From NCBI GenBank assembly GCA_015501075.1, contig JADNYJ010000107.1, forward strand, positions 62,001 through 126,000: a stretch of DNA of 64,000 bases, given 5' to 3'. Shown here in pieces: positions 42,993 through 55,300 of this stretch. The translations under genes and the position numbers were made by a program. The first letter of the stretch is position 1; each line of letters starts with the position of its first letter. The notes under the pieces are model-generated. The model was given only the letters and a program-made list of their open reading frames with translations, had not been told where the DNA came from and ran no database searches. The stretch comes from Gymnopilus junonius. Taxonomy: Eukaryota > Basidiomycota > Agaricomycetes > Agaricales > Galerinaceae.

Positions 42993-45900
42993 TAATACAC
43001 CATCCCTGGCCGTTCGAGGTTGGAATGCAATGCAGTCACATTACCGTAGTTGATAATGCAATTCACGAAGGCAAGAAAGCCTGTAATTCCATGTAAGCCT
43101 CCCACGAGCTTGGTTTTTCAATGTCTGGGCGTCAGCGAAAAATGTGGGAGCATCACATTGACTATGTAAGCAATGTACATTTTCAACATTCCCTGCAGTC
43201 CAATCTCAAGGTAGCAGCAATGCACGTTGTTCTATGTACAGAGACTCGCATAGCTGATTTCGCAATGCGAAAATGACTGCAAAATTCATACTGTCAATAC
43301 ATTGGAGACCCCTCTATTTATAGAGTTACATCGCCGTGCATCCAGCACTGCTGCCTTGGCAGTGACCTGCGAATGCCAATTCCAGACTTGTATTGGCTGC
43401 AATCTCATGTATTGCGATACATCAAACCCGATCTTTTACTGATGGTCCAGATGGGAAGCAGACCATAGCTTGTAGGGTCCGGCAAAGGTTTTGTATGGGC
43501 GTGACTGACTCTGCAATTTCTTCTGGAGGATCATCTTTCCATATGGAAGCTAAGAAATTTTTGGGGGTTTTAAGTATGGGTTCTTAATCTTTGTCTTGTT
43601 ACGTATGTTCGATGCCATTGTACTTGATATAGGGACGAATTCATATGCCGTTTACTTTGCTGACCATGCAGGTTTAAGTATCAGATTCAAATCCATGAAA
43701 AAAGAAACAAAGCATTAGGTGCACCATAGGTTTTTTCATCATTAAATAGCTCACTGGAAAAGGTCTGATCATGCTGGGGCGCAGGGAAGTGGCGAAGTGG
43801 TTGAAAGCAAGCCATGCCCGAAGATAGCGGAAGCAGCCATTGGAGAAAGAATTTTCCAAACACACTATCGTAGACCTGCCACTCGTCACCCGTCACTGCG
43901 TCACCCGTCACGTCGTGTATTTGCAAACGTGCTCCCACGCGCATGCTACTTACTCCCAGATTTTGTATATACTCGACATGGATCCTGACCTCAATCCACT
44001 ATGTTCATTGCTGTATCTCGTCAGCCTGCTTCCATAACCCTCTAATAGATTATTATCCAGTACTCTGGCCATATAGCCAATCTTTCATGCATTTCTCACC
44101 CTTCTATGCTTGAAGCAATCATTGACACTTTTGCGTAGATCTTATCAACTTCAATCATCAGACCGATATCAACTCTGCAGCCCTACCTGCTGTACTTCCA
44201 TCGACGCATCTTCTCCGCAAGCCCTGTGGCCTTTTTTGTCGTATATCTATTCACCATCATTCTCCAGTTTTCCGATGGCTATGGCCAAATCAGACTCTTA
44301 TTTCTCAGCTCTACAGATTCAGTACAGCATATCTGCCACAATGTCAGCACTACTAGGTCACACTACATGTGACAAATCTTGGGTCGATGCAATCATCATC
44401 GGATATCCCATACTCAATTCATCGCGGTTGACTAACAAGCACCGTCTCAGCTCTGTTTCCTCATAACTCTGCGGTGTTATACCATAATTTTGGCGCATAC
44501 ATTCAACATATATTCCCAGTCTCTTCATCCTTGTTTTTTTTTTCTATACATCATCCAATCACTTATTTTCCCTCTATCTTTTCATTGATCTTTGTTCCTA
44601 GTCTTCTCATCTTTGTTTTCGTCATGTTTTCTTTAGCTTTCCATCGCCATCTTCATCTGAGTCCTTCCCATTATCATTAGCTCCATTAATCTTCCTCCTC
44701 CTTTCTTTACATCCTTATTCTCTCCTCATTCTCTATCTCCTTACCTTCAGATTCTCACTTTGCTTCTTCTTATTTATTATCCATAAATTATTATTTTTCT
44801 TAAGTTATCCTGAATTTGCTTTTCCTTTCTTTTAATGCATCCTTGCTCTTAGCACCTCTTTCCTTCATACCATGCTTTACAAAATGCCCACAAAAGTGAA
44901 GTCAGCTTCTCCTTCAACTCTCTCTCTTTCACTATGGAATCCAACCCCAAGGTTTCTGCAAAACCTTCCATGAGTCCATTCTACTTTGTTATGGATACAA
45001 CCCTTCCATCACATATATTCTTTGACCATTCCCTATTAAAGATGTACATACACACCATTGGAGCTAACTTGCTGCATGTTCTTGCAGTCATTCTGCTACA
45101 TGTCTCTTAGACGTGCTCTTACTCTCGAGGGGCCTGGTGACATGAAACTTTGCGCATTTGGTAGCGAGAAGTCCATTTGTTTCACAGTTCATGATTGCTG
45201 ACACATTTCTTTTTCTCCCCTCCACTTCATTTCAACCCATTCTGCCAACCCTCTAGACTGCTGCCTCTTACAGTTTTAAACTCAGGATTGCTGGATATTT
45301 CCAGGAGTGGCACCCCTTCCTGGTCTTTGGTGTGCCTATCTCTATCCTTGTCATCCTTTATTGCTGTGCCCTTCTTTTGTACATCTTCCCTCTTGAATGA
45401 CTCAACCATAAATCTCTGAACCCTTCCCCTCCAGCATGTTAATTCCTATTTTATTATAACTGGTGATATGTCTGCTTTTCCTATGCAACCATCTTGGTTC
45501 ATTTCTTTTTCCCTGATACACTTCTTCCCTGGCTTATTTTTTGAAGACGATGCGCAAAGAAGCATAACATTCAAAAAAAGTGTGAGGGAAATTTCCGGAA
45601 TCAACCTCGAATCTCTCATCTGATTTTATTTTTGGATCTGAAATCTTCAGAAATTAATTTCTCACCAAAATTTACCTTAGAAACCGACATACAGTCCAAT
45701 TCCAAAATTCCAATTCCCTTTGATTTTACGTATCTGACGGGAAGTAGCACGTGACAGATTCGTAAGCGAGTCGCGCAAGGCAAGCTCGTCATCATTGGCA
45801 ATTCTCCTTGACCCGCCCGCGCCTCCTTCCTCATCGCAGGAAAAAAATTGATTCGTAATTCGATTACAAAAGCTGAACATTTCGGAATGACTCTTTCTTC

Positions 45901-46069
45901 TGCTCTTCCTCGGTCCTCCTTCGTCATCTTACCCCCTTGAAAGTGCTTTTATAGCCCTTGCAAAGTTTACGTGGTCGATTATCCGTTATCGATCATTCAT
46001 ATCCTTTCCTGTCGCCCCTGACCCAATTTCGACCGTCCATCGATCTTCGATCTTCCTTCCTTCCACATT
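42993..46069. other. 3-kb gene-free, partly pyrimidine-rich DNA
   Basis: From 44.0 to 45.5 kb the top strand is T/C-rich and short frames are Leu/Ser/Phe-rich, as expected from composition alone. I see no domains, RNA genes or complete repeats. The last 150 bp are the CYS3 promoter. Confidence 0.5.
45748..45753 (+). promoter_or_regulatory. CACGTG E-box upstream of CYS3
   Basis: CACGTGAC (reverse GTCACGTG) lies 317 bp before the CYS3 start codon. TCACGTG is the binding core of the Cbf1-type bHLH factor that, with Met4, controls sulfur amino-acid genes in yeasts. The match in the right place suggests sulfur regulation here, but one hexamer can occur by chance. Confidence 0.4.
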
Positions 46070-47585
46070 ATGTCGCCTTCTCTATTATTCTCATCGACAT
46101 CACACGTCAATGATGGTGACGCACACACCAACGGCGTCGTTCACAGCAATGGACAACTTGTGAATGGATACCAGAAAGCTCACCAGGATGGCTTTGGCAC
46201 GCGGGCGATCCACGTTGGCTCAGAGCCAAACCCAGAAACGGGCGCTGTCATCCCACCTATCTCGCTCAGCACGACGTATAAGCAGTCTGCTATCGGCGTT
46301 CACAAGGTATGTTGCCCGAATTCTGACTAGGTTTGCTCTGTGCGTCGTCTAATTGTTTGTTACATAGGGATTCGAGTACTCTCGCTCTGGCAACCCGAAC
46401 CGGAACGCCCTCGAATCCACCCTTGCTTCTATAGAGGCGGGCGGAGCTTATGGTCTGGCATTCGCTTCCGGGTCGGCAGCGACAGCCACGGTCCTCCAAG
46501 CCCTCGGACCCAACCCACATATTGTCAGTGTTAATGACGTGTATGGCGGCACGTTCCGCTACATTCGCCGAGTAGCAGCTGAGAACCAGGGATTGGAAGC
46601 CACCTTTCTCGACCTGGAATCCGCCAGTGATGATGAAGTCTTTGCTGCGTTCAAAGAAAACACAAAGGTTTGTTTTTTTGTTATTTTATTCCTTCTCGAA
46701 CATACGAATTGAACTATCTTCCTGTAGCTCGTATGGATCGAATCCCCAACCAACCCAACCTTGCGCCTCATCGATATCACGCGCATCGCCCGTCTAGCTC
46801 GTTCACACCCCTCAAAGCCTCTCGTCCTCGTAGACAACACCTTCCTCTCACCCTTTTACTCCTCCCCACTCCTACTCGGCGCCGATATCGTCATGCATTC
46901 CCTAACCAAATACGTCAACGGCCACTCGGACGTCGTCATGGGCGCCCTCATCCTCCCCGCCGAACACGCAGCCTTTGCTGATAAGCTGCGGTTCCTCCAA
47001 AACGCTATCGGCTCCGTTCCCAGCGCATACGACTGCTGGCTTGCCCAGCGCGGTGCGAAGACCCTGCATCTCCGAATGAAGGCTCACGGGAAGAATGCGT
47101 TGGCTGTAGCCAAGGTACTGGAGAAGGAACCCGGGGTGCTCGAGGTGGTATATCCCGGTATACCCGGTAAGACGGAGGCGTCGAAGAGGAAGAACGCCCT
47201 GGCGTGGAAGGTCCTTGCACCCCATGCCATCAAATTCGTCGGCTCATCTCCCGAAACGCACGCTACGTCAGCACCGCCTGCTGAGGGGTTCCCATTCAGC
47301 GGTATGATCTCCGTACGTCTAAGGGGAGGCCAAGAGGAAGCTGAGAAGTTCCTGACTTCCCTGCGACTATTCACCTTGGCGGAGAGTCTTGGTGGTGTCG
47401 AGTCGCTGGCTGAGCACCCGGCAGAGATGACCCATGGGAGCATACCACCTGCTGACAGGGAGTTGTTGGGCATTGGTGATAATCTGGTGCGGTTGAGCGT
47501 TGGTGTGGAGGAGGAGGAGGATTTAGTGGCGGATGTTGTGCAGGCTGTGAGAGCTGCTACGGGTACTGGTGCTAGCAAAGCTTAG
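46070..47585 (+). CDS. CYS3: cystathionine gamma-lyase (464 aa)
   Basis: Three exons (46070-46306, 46368-46667 and 46728-47585) sum to 1395 nt; introns are 61 and 60 nt. The enzyme splits cystathionine into cysteine, 2-oxobutyrate and ammonia in the reverse transsulfuration pathway, in the cytosol. The family blocks are in order: GFGTRAIHVG near the N-terminus, YSRSGNPNRNALE, ASGSAATATVLQ, DVYGGTFRYIRR, IESPTNPTLRLID, VLVDNTFLSPF and the pyridoxal-phosphate lysine in MHSLTKYVNGHSDVVMG, followed by LRLFTLAESLGGVESL and RLSVGVE. An N-terminal extension of about 40 residues (Asn/Gly/His-rich) precedes the catalytic part. The related cystathionine beta-lyase and gamma-synthase share these motifs, so the exact reaction is likely rather than proven. 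No lesion is seen. Confidence 0.92.
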
Positions 47586-50500
47586 AGCGACGGGTGCATT
47601 GGTTGTGTGGATTTCTAGACAATTTGGACTTTGTCTTCTTTTTCCTATGTTTTTTTTGTTTTGTTGTTATTCTGCGTTTTTACTTTACTTTACTTTATAT
47701 ACGTACCCTATTAGACGTATACCCTTCGCTGTATAGTTTATGTTCGCTCTTGCGATTGTTGTATAAAGACAGCTCAATTCAAGTTTCCAACTTTTCGTAG
47801 AATTTAAGGTGGATGTCTTTGAAGGACTTTGGTAAGATGATGATATGAGGTTAAGTGTGACGTACCCTATACTGATGCTCAGTCTTAAACCGATTTTTCA
47901 TGTCCATAAAGCAACGAAAAAAGTCCGTTAATTGTTAATGTTCATCATACAGGCGGCAGTGTCGATGTAGATACCTTATTGCTGCATAGGTTGTACTTCA
48001 ACCAGAGTAGGCAAATCAATCCTTGTCAGGTTGAAGTCAGGTTGAATGTGACTTGTCCCATATGCATTATATTGGATGACATCCACTGCTCACTAGGTTG
48101 AGTTGCACGGCTTTCCACGGTTAGTGTCTTTAACCACCGGCTGTTGACCAACGAGGCTCAAAGCTGCTCACAGTTCAAGTTGTGGTAGATTTTCAATTAT
48201 GTAGAATCAATGTAGAACATATAGCTTGGCTTTATCCTACGGGAAGAATTTTTTTTTAGACGTAGATTAGGGCTAATTAGAGGTGGGTTCGCGTCGGAAA
48301 ACCGCGTCGGTCGCGGTCTGAGTCACCTGAAGCTTCTGACGCGTTTTGACCACGTGCGCCTTATCATCTGACAAGTGATTGATCCTTATGTAATAAAGCT
48401 TCTGCGTTTTGGCTGTTTTCTCTTCTTTCTCCTCGCAAATCGTCTCCTTGTTCTTCTCTTGCCTTTTCTGAACAAAATGAGAGTATCGTGATATGACTTT
48501 ATCACTTGAAAGCATAGAAGAGATAGGACACCTCCTAGGTGGAAAATGTTTGACCACAATTTCCTCTTGGTTTCCTCGATGCCGCGGATCTATGGTGGGC
48601 GATGCATGTGGTGTGGTGGCGATATCCTGATCACGGAAACTTTGGTCTGAAGTTTTAAACGAAACCATTCGCAAGCTCTTTTTCGATTTGCAAATTCCAC
48701 TGTTTGGTCTCTTTGCAGTCCAGTATGCACCCTCTTCTTATTTCAGTTTTTCATGCATTTACTTCGCATTTGCTCTTTCCTGCCGCTTCAGCACCGAAAG
48801 TTAAAGTCATAACTGCTCGACATCTGACGCATCCTCTCAACCCTCAGCGCTCTCTTGGCATGAGTCTTATGTCGCCCAAAGCCCATTGCTTCCTCGAAGA
48901 AAGGAGAAACAGTATATACTTTCTTCCATACAGCTATCCAGCACACGTCGACGGGCGGGAGGGCGGGCGTATGCATTGTGATTGTGATCTGCAACATGTG
49001 CATATGTTGTTTATCCCCAGGTGGACGGGATAAGCTGTACTCTGTCGTGCTGAACATAGTGATGATCTCTTGATCATGATGACTCTGTTTTCCCGAATTA
49101 TTTTATCTTTTGCATCCTTCTTCTAGTTCTAGCTCTTGACTCTCTGCTTGGCGCGTCGGTGGCGCGTAATTACTTGGTATTTTGTGCCTTTCGCTCTCTC
49201 CATATGCCCTTGTTTGCGAGATCTTGAAATTTCCAGGACTGGGTGGCCTTGGTCCGGTCTGCTCCTATTAGTATTTCCAACTCTACATATCCCATCATTC
49301 TTCTTATTTTTCAGTTTTTGTTTTTCTCTTTTCATGTTGGTGTTCCCTCATCCCCTTAAGCTACAGCGCCAGCGAAGCGAGCGTGATCCGGGATGCACAT
49401 ACTACTTATGATAGTGCATGACTCCTCTCAAGTGGATGTGATGCGAGGAGGGCGCATACTCTTGCACAAGCGACCTTTTTCCGTTCAGGATCGTGGTTCG
49501 GGGGGTAAAGCTCCCTGTTTTTTTTGTCGCCCGCTTCGTAGTGATCGCTTCGCGACGTTGCACTTTGATTTTAGTACACCAGGGTTGAGAGCCTTTCAAC
49601 TGCCGGTGTTTCCGCTTTCGCTTACGATTTGTTTCATCTTTTCTATGTCTTTGCAACCTTCTTCGCATTCACGTTCTTTTTTTCGCCACCATAAGCGAAA
49701 CGAGAGTGATTTGGGGAGAACATGTTAAACAAAATTATTCACGACAGTGCTTGTTTCTTTCCAGATCTTCGACCCATCTTACGCATGCTCAAACTGATGA
49801 GCGATGTGGATAAAATTACTGGCGCGAAGTTGTGTCCATGATCTTTAACATGATTTTGTATTGGCACTGCACTGATCAGTGAACTTGGAAGTTCAAAAAC
49901 TCTCCGCCTTCTGACCGAGTCTGCGTCCGATGCTAACGGTCGTGAATTCACTCAATTATTGTCCTCTTTGCTTTCATGTTCGAACTTCGGGTGACTAAAG
50001 ATGCCCGTTGTTAGTTTATATTTTTATTCCACCTGATATCTAATGGGCTATTACTTTACGGGCGGCAAAATGAGTAAGCCTGTACGTACACTGTACGTTT
50101 GCCTTGCTACGTTGCTGAATTTCTGGTTGGAGGGTTCAATACGACGTTTTGAATTTCCAAGGTGTTTCAATGAAAACCAGGCTATATCCATGGAGGGACT
50201 TTGAGACGGCAATAGGAGCTCCTGATACCGAAATTGTGGGTTGTATTCCTTTACCTTGGAAGTACCTCTGGGATTAAAATTCGTATGGTATTAGAAGACC
50301 TCGATTCCGGAATACGAGCTATGTTTGCTTTAAAGGTACTAAAGTAAAACGACTAAAGTAAAACGAGAAGAGGGGGCGGAGAGGTTCCGTCGCATTACTC
50401 AGGGCGAAAATACAAGGAAAATCGGCAATTTCCGTGTGAACTTCATTCGGCAAACCCGACCAGCCAGACCTTGACACACTTTTCTTCCTTCGCGGCACCT

Positions 50501-50856
50501 CAGCTCTTGAAGCTCGGAGGCCAGGGATGGGCCAATGCGCTCCTATTTCCAAAAAGATGTCTAACCTCCAGAATTTTCTATAATTCCCCTAAAAGCCTGC
50601 CGGAATGGTGAACAATTGTCCACCCCAACGTCGGTGTGCCTGTGGATCGTCGGCGTTTTCCCTAAATCGTCTCCATTCACGTTTCAGGCAATGATCTCAG
50701 TATTTTATGGATGCAAATTGAGTCATTACCTCTCTTTGAAGATTCCCCTGTGAGTTGGCTTCAACTTTCATCTGAAGCTCTAACTAGTCCGGATGACAGG
50801 TCACAACTCCGAGCGCCAACTAACACACCCATTTTCTGCGAATCCGCCTAAGGTTC
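47586..50856. other. gene-poor stretch downstream of CYS3
   Basis: Only isolated short frames occur. A 133-codon minus ORF (48273-48674, Lys/Glu-rich, no domain) is the longest and could be chance. The segment 49.3-49.7 kb repeats a word like AGCGAAGCGAGCGTGAT (49371 and, varied, 49693) after T-rich DNA, suggesting an old non-coding duplication. Confidence 0.4.
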
Positions 50857-51219
50857 ATGAATTATCAGCATATCGGCGCTCAGATGATTTATCCACTTGA
50901 AGGTAAGTGTCTTCAAGCACGAGTCAAGGTATGTCGCTGTGTGTTGATGGTATTCCAAATAGCCCGATTAGGCGGTTCATTGACAAATTGTCGAGAACAC
51001 TTATCCAATACCCCCGGAGCAGGTCAGCCTAGGTATCTCGATATGACCTATGACGCAATAAGATCACAGGAAGAAAACCTACCGGAATATGGTATAGCGC
51101 GAGCAAAGGACCGAGAGAAAGATCCGCACTTAGCACAAGACCAGTTGAGTATGCCTATGTTCTATTTCTCAACTGCGTCGGGATCACCAACTCAGGTAAC
51201 GGTTTCAGAATCCAACTGA
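50857..51219 (+). CDS. possible 120-aa ORF upstream of the DUF6593 gene
   Basis: The frame from ATG 50857 contains GTAAGT-like signals (50902) that may mark an intron. Its second half is polar (PRYLDMTYDAIRSQEENLPE) like a cytosolic tail. I do not recognise it; it could be the last exon of a decayed gene or noise. Confidence 0.25.
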   Translation: MNYQHIGAQMIYPLEGKCLQARVKVCRCVLMVFQIARLGGSLTNCREHLSNTPGAGQPRYLDMTYDAIRSQEENLPEYGIARAKDREKDPHLAQDQLSMPMFYFSTASGSPTQVTVSESN

Positions 51220-51380
51220 GCGCTTTGCTCACAAAATGATCTACATCTTTCGCGTATGCTTTTCCTATTATGGTCACCCGTCTTTCTTGCCTCCCTGCAC
51301 CCATTTAAAAGGCGCCTGAGCACTATGAAATTGTCTACCATCTACTACAACCAATTTCGCATTTCAAGCTCATTCTTTAG

Positions 51381-52079
51381 ATGTTAGGGAACAATCCGTA
51401 TACAGCGGCTGGGTGGTACAACCCTCAGAATCCACTTTCTGGCCCGTGGAGACCCGCTTCGTCTGAACCTCCTACGTTCGGGGCCCTTCCTACTCAAGGC
51501 GGCACGGATTCTATTTTGACGTTTGAATTTTGCTCCTTCAACCCAGACGTCCTTAACTGTACGGTTATTGGCCCCATGAAACGCTCCTTTTTCACAATCA
51601 GAACCAACTCAAGCAACACTGTCATTTCAAAGCCAGAGGGCGCATTCGCCATTATTCATTGGGCTCAGAGACCCACAGTAGAAGCGTCTGGTGTTATTCC
51701 CTTCCAGCGTGCAGCTGAGTTCGTAAGATTGTCACCGGATCGCTCGTAAGTTCCCTCAATTCTATCTTCTGTATATTCTCATACCCTCGTTAGACATAGG
51801 CTTATGAAAGTTGACGGTAAAACTTACGCATGGGTACCAGGATCAAACGGGATATGTGTTCGTCCATTTTCATTGATTTTTTTTTCCTTGGATTTTGACA
51901 GCCGTTTTTAGCTCTATACAACGGGTCCAAGCCCTCCGGAACAATTCGCTAGATTACGGATGGTTAGCGATAACTCGAAGGTTCTGCTAGAGATTACCAG
52001 CGAAGCATTTCAAGCTGGCCTCTTCGAACCAAGCGTCGTGTCCACTGTCCTGCTTTTTAGCTCCAGAAATATTGACTGA
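51381..52079 (+). CDS. DUF6593 domain protein (198 aa)
   Basis: Exons 51381-51745, 51794-51857 and 51912-52079 give 597 nt with matching phases; introns are 48 and 54 nt. The product is one compact domain after a proline-rich start (NPYTAAGWYNPQNPLSGPW). It contains LTFEFCSFNPDVLNCTVIGP, AIIHWAQRPTVEASG, FVRLSPDRS and YAWVPGSNGICLYTTGP, the pattern of the basidiomycete DUF6593 family. Members are small, probably soluble proteins of unknown role, often in multiple copies. A TTTAAAAGG element lies about 75 bp upstream of the ATG. The transposon at 52360 begins 280 bp after its stop, so its 3' flank may have been altered by the insertion. Confidence 0.75.
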
Positions 52080-52359
52080 CACATTCTCTTTGAATTTGAT
52101 TTTCTCAATTTGACTTTCATTACGCTGGTGATATTCTATTTCTATAGATTTATAGACTAGACTAGACTTCTAAACATTCTTTCCGATTAATTTCGATTAC
52201 TCCGACTACTATGCACGAAACCTTTCTGTGGATATAGTACTTTACTTTCTAATTTAATAACGTCCTTAGATGTAACAAGCTCTCAAATTTGGTCTTGAAT
52301 GATGTTTTCCCCGCAGACATACAGTTTTTTGGGGTTGACGGAGTCGATGAAAATCATAT

Positions 52360-55300
52360 CTTCAGCTCAAGGGGGTTCTGGAAAAATAAAAAAATACCCG
52401 GGGTCGAATTTTTTTTTAAGGCCACCTAAGCCTGGGCTATCTACCTATGTAATCAGGCACGGGTCTATATATAGAAATATGACATCATTTGCGCAAGCGC
52501 TTGGCCGCTCTCCTTGTCTCCGGCGCGCAAACATCGCAAATCCAGTTGCGTGGTGCTATCTCTGTCTTAGGTCCACACCGTAGATGAAACTAAAATATGA
52601 ATGTGAGTGAAAGGGAACATTGATCGTGTTTTGAGAGACTTACCCATTGAGTTACACAGGTGGCCTGTTTGCACTTTATAAGGGGATCCCTTTCGGATAA
52701 CGAATGGTCCACGACTTCCCCGCATAGGCAGATATTTAAAGCTTCGCCCTCTTGAACTTGTTGTCGTGGAAATTTCTTGCGTTTGAATCGCCCTAATTCT
52801 TCGACAGGTGCATCTGTGCTTGTATCCATGATCTTCGAGTTAGCGTCGTTTGTTTCTGGTTCGTTCGTTTCTAACCCAATACCTGTCGCTTCATTCTCAG
52901 TTCTTTCCTGTGGCAACAACAAGGAGTCATCCCTCTTGAGTTTCTTGCAAGTAAGTACAACACGATTTCCCATCTAGTGATAGGAAGACTCACGCTGTCA
53001 GCCAAGCTATCAATCATTTCGACGTCCTCGGAGTTTGACACGGAAACGCTAACGCCAACGTTTTCCTCTCTTCCCACATCCACCTCATTCTCCTGTTGCA
53101 TATCTACTGGTTCCCAAAACCCCGATGTCTCTTCTGGTTCCCAAAACCCTGATGTGTCCCGCTCCAAGTCGACGTCAGTCTCTCCATCTGGATCGAGATC
53201 GCTCTCATCCGTTGGCAACTGGTCCTGAAGTTCGTCATCGTCGGAATCGCTCAACTCGTGTTCAAGGTCATGGTTATCAACCATTCGGGTCTCATCGCTA
53301 GGATAAAGGTATGTAAGTTATTGGTTTCTATCAATTTGGGGCATTCAAATAGGAAATACCTTCGAGGAATTTGGGCGCGATGGTCTTCTGAAATGACCAG
53401 AATGGATTCTTCGGTTTTCTGGTGCGTGTCACCATTATAACCTGTCGCTTTGCCCATATTTTCTTCATTTCAGATGTCTCAAAATCCGAGAGTTTCCAAA
53501 GGTTGTCGTACTTCAGAAGAGGCGCGTTCGATGCTTCTCTTGGAAGTGTATTCGCAGAGAGTAACGCCAGATTGCAGGATCGGTTTTGGGACAGAGCGGA
53601 CATTGGATGGGCCGTTTGAACATGGGGAAGAAGCTGTAGATTGTGACGCAACATGGTAGGAATATTTAACTTTCATATGGCAGCCTTTCGATAATGCTGC
53701 ATTGATTCCTAGGCGGCCGTTAGCACCTTTGCCCTTCTTCAGGAAGAATTGGCATAAAGGCGCTGGCCGAAGACACAAGCCGCACAAAGCTGTTGATCGT
53801 CGAAGCTTGGATCGTGAAGAATATGTGCGCCCATATGTTCGAGTACCCTTTGGCCTTGTGTCAGGTCCAATGTGACAGTTGGCGAGCATCGAGGACAATC
53901 TCCACTTCTGATATCGACCACCTGTGAGTCTTCACTACAGATAAAGCATGCAGCACCTGTGCAATAACACAGTGAGTTCATTTGAATAAGAATGTGAATA
54001 TTCACTCACCTGATGCTTGACGGTACGGATAGTCTTTGTTCGGCGCCAGCTTTGGTATGTTTTTCAAAGCGGAGAAAGACATCTGTTGGAATACACTGGC
54101 CGCCAAGGCAACAAGAAAAGTTCCCTGAAAAAGATACCATGGAAGACCAGTATGGGTCCTCGAAATTGTGGGGTTGATGGGTTGGACGAGCTTTCCTGGT
54201 ATGGTAAATGATTTTTCCTCCATGCAGTAAGTTCGCCAGTCATTCTGATTGTCTGGGTCATCATCTACGGTTGCAGGCCGCATACCAAGCACCTGATAAG
54301 AAACGGTGACCGTGTCTTCCAAGATTATATCTAAGTTGAGATAAGGACATCTTTCTCTATGACTCGATGTCGCAGTAATGTGCTGGCTTCATTTTCAGCT
54401 GCGGCAATTTCTTCGAGCGCATCCTCAACCTCGACACGAGTTTCAGCAGCCTCGTCATCTGGAACACTGGGAGGAGGGGATGGAAACTCGAGGCTCTTGT
54501 CGATATCGTCATCGGCGAGGGGTACATCGAAGAGTATCGTTCCAGAGGGTGCAAGAATGGTAATGTCTTGATTTTTGTCAAGCTCGGCAAGAACTGACTT
54601 CAAGAAATCGCAGTCCTGTTCAGCAAGAAGTTGTCCACGTTCCACGAGGTTTGGAGGGAAACATCCTTTACTTTGACATTACCTCTCCATGATGCCGGTT
54701 TAATATGGTCTGCATGATCAGGAATTGCTTCGGATTTACATGTAAGAGCGGGTAGCTTGAGGCATTGAGGGGCATGATCCCACTGGGGATATTTTGCTAG
54801 AATATTGGACACCTCGGTAGTCCCAGATAATCGAGAGACAAGTTGAAGCATATCCAAGTTGGCATCGTTACCAACCATCGTCCGAAGGATTCCAAACAAC
54901 TCCTCGAGTCGGTCAGTGCCAATAAGATTATCCAAAATTCTCCATCCGGATCGTCGACCTTTGCTTTAGCAATGCAAAAAATGACATTCTTTATCATGAT
55001 CATCAGGTCAATTTGCAAGTTTGTTGGTATAAAATTTTCCCCCCCAATTTGTATAGTCTGAGAGCAAGGTGAGCAGCTGCGCTTAGATGCTCAATCTGCT
55101 CAGACAGGGAAAGATCAACACAGAGGTAGGGATAGACAATGTGAAAGAGAAGTTTCCCGAGGATCCATAAAGCCTCCCTTGTTGCTGCGACTCCTGGGTT
55201 GGGGTTTGTAGACTTCCGAGGTAAGGTCCAGATATCCTTGAGCATATCAAAAGCCATTTTAACGTCCTGCTGGTCATCTGGGTTGAATACAGACCTAATA

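Noticed and set aside
44110..45420. Series of plus ORFs of 65-120 codons
   Set aside because: They arise from T/C-rich composition; codon content is Ser/Leu/Phe-biased and no splice-consistent gene can be built.
48273..48674. 133-codon minus ORF as a gene
   Set aside because: It is Lys/Glu/Arg-rich with no domain, signal or intron structure; kept only as a note in the gene-poor stretch.
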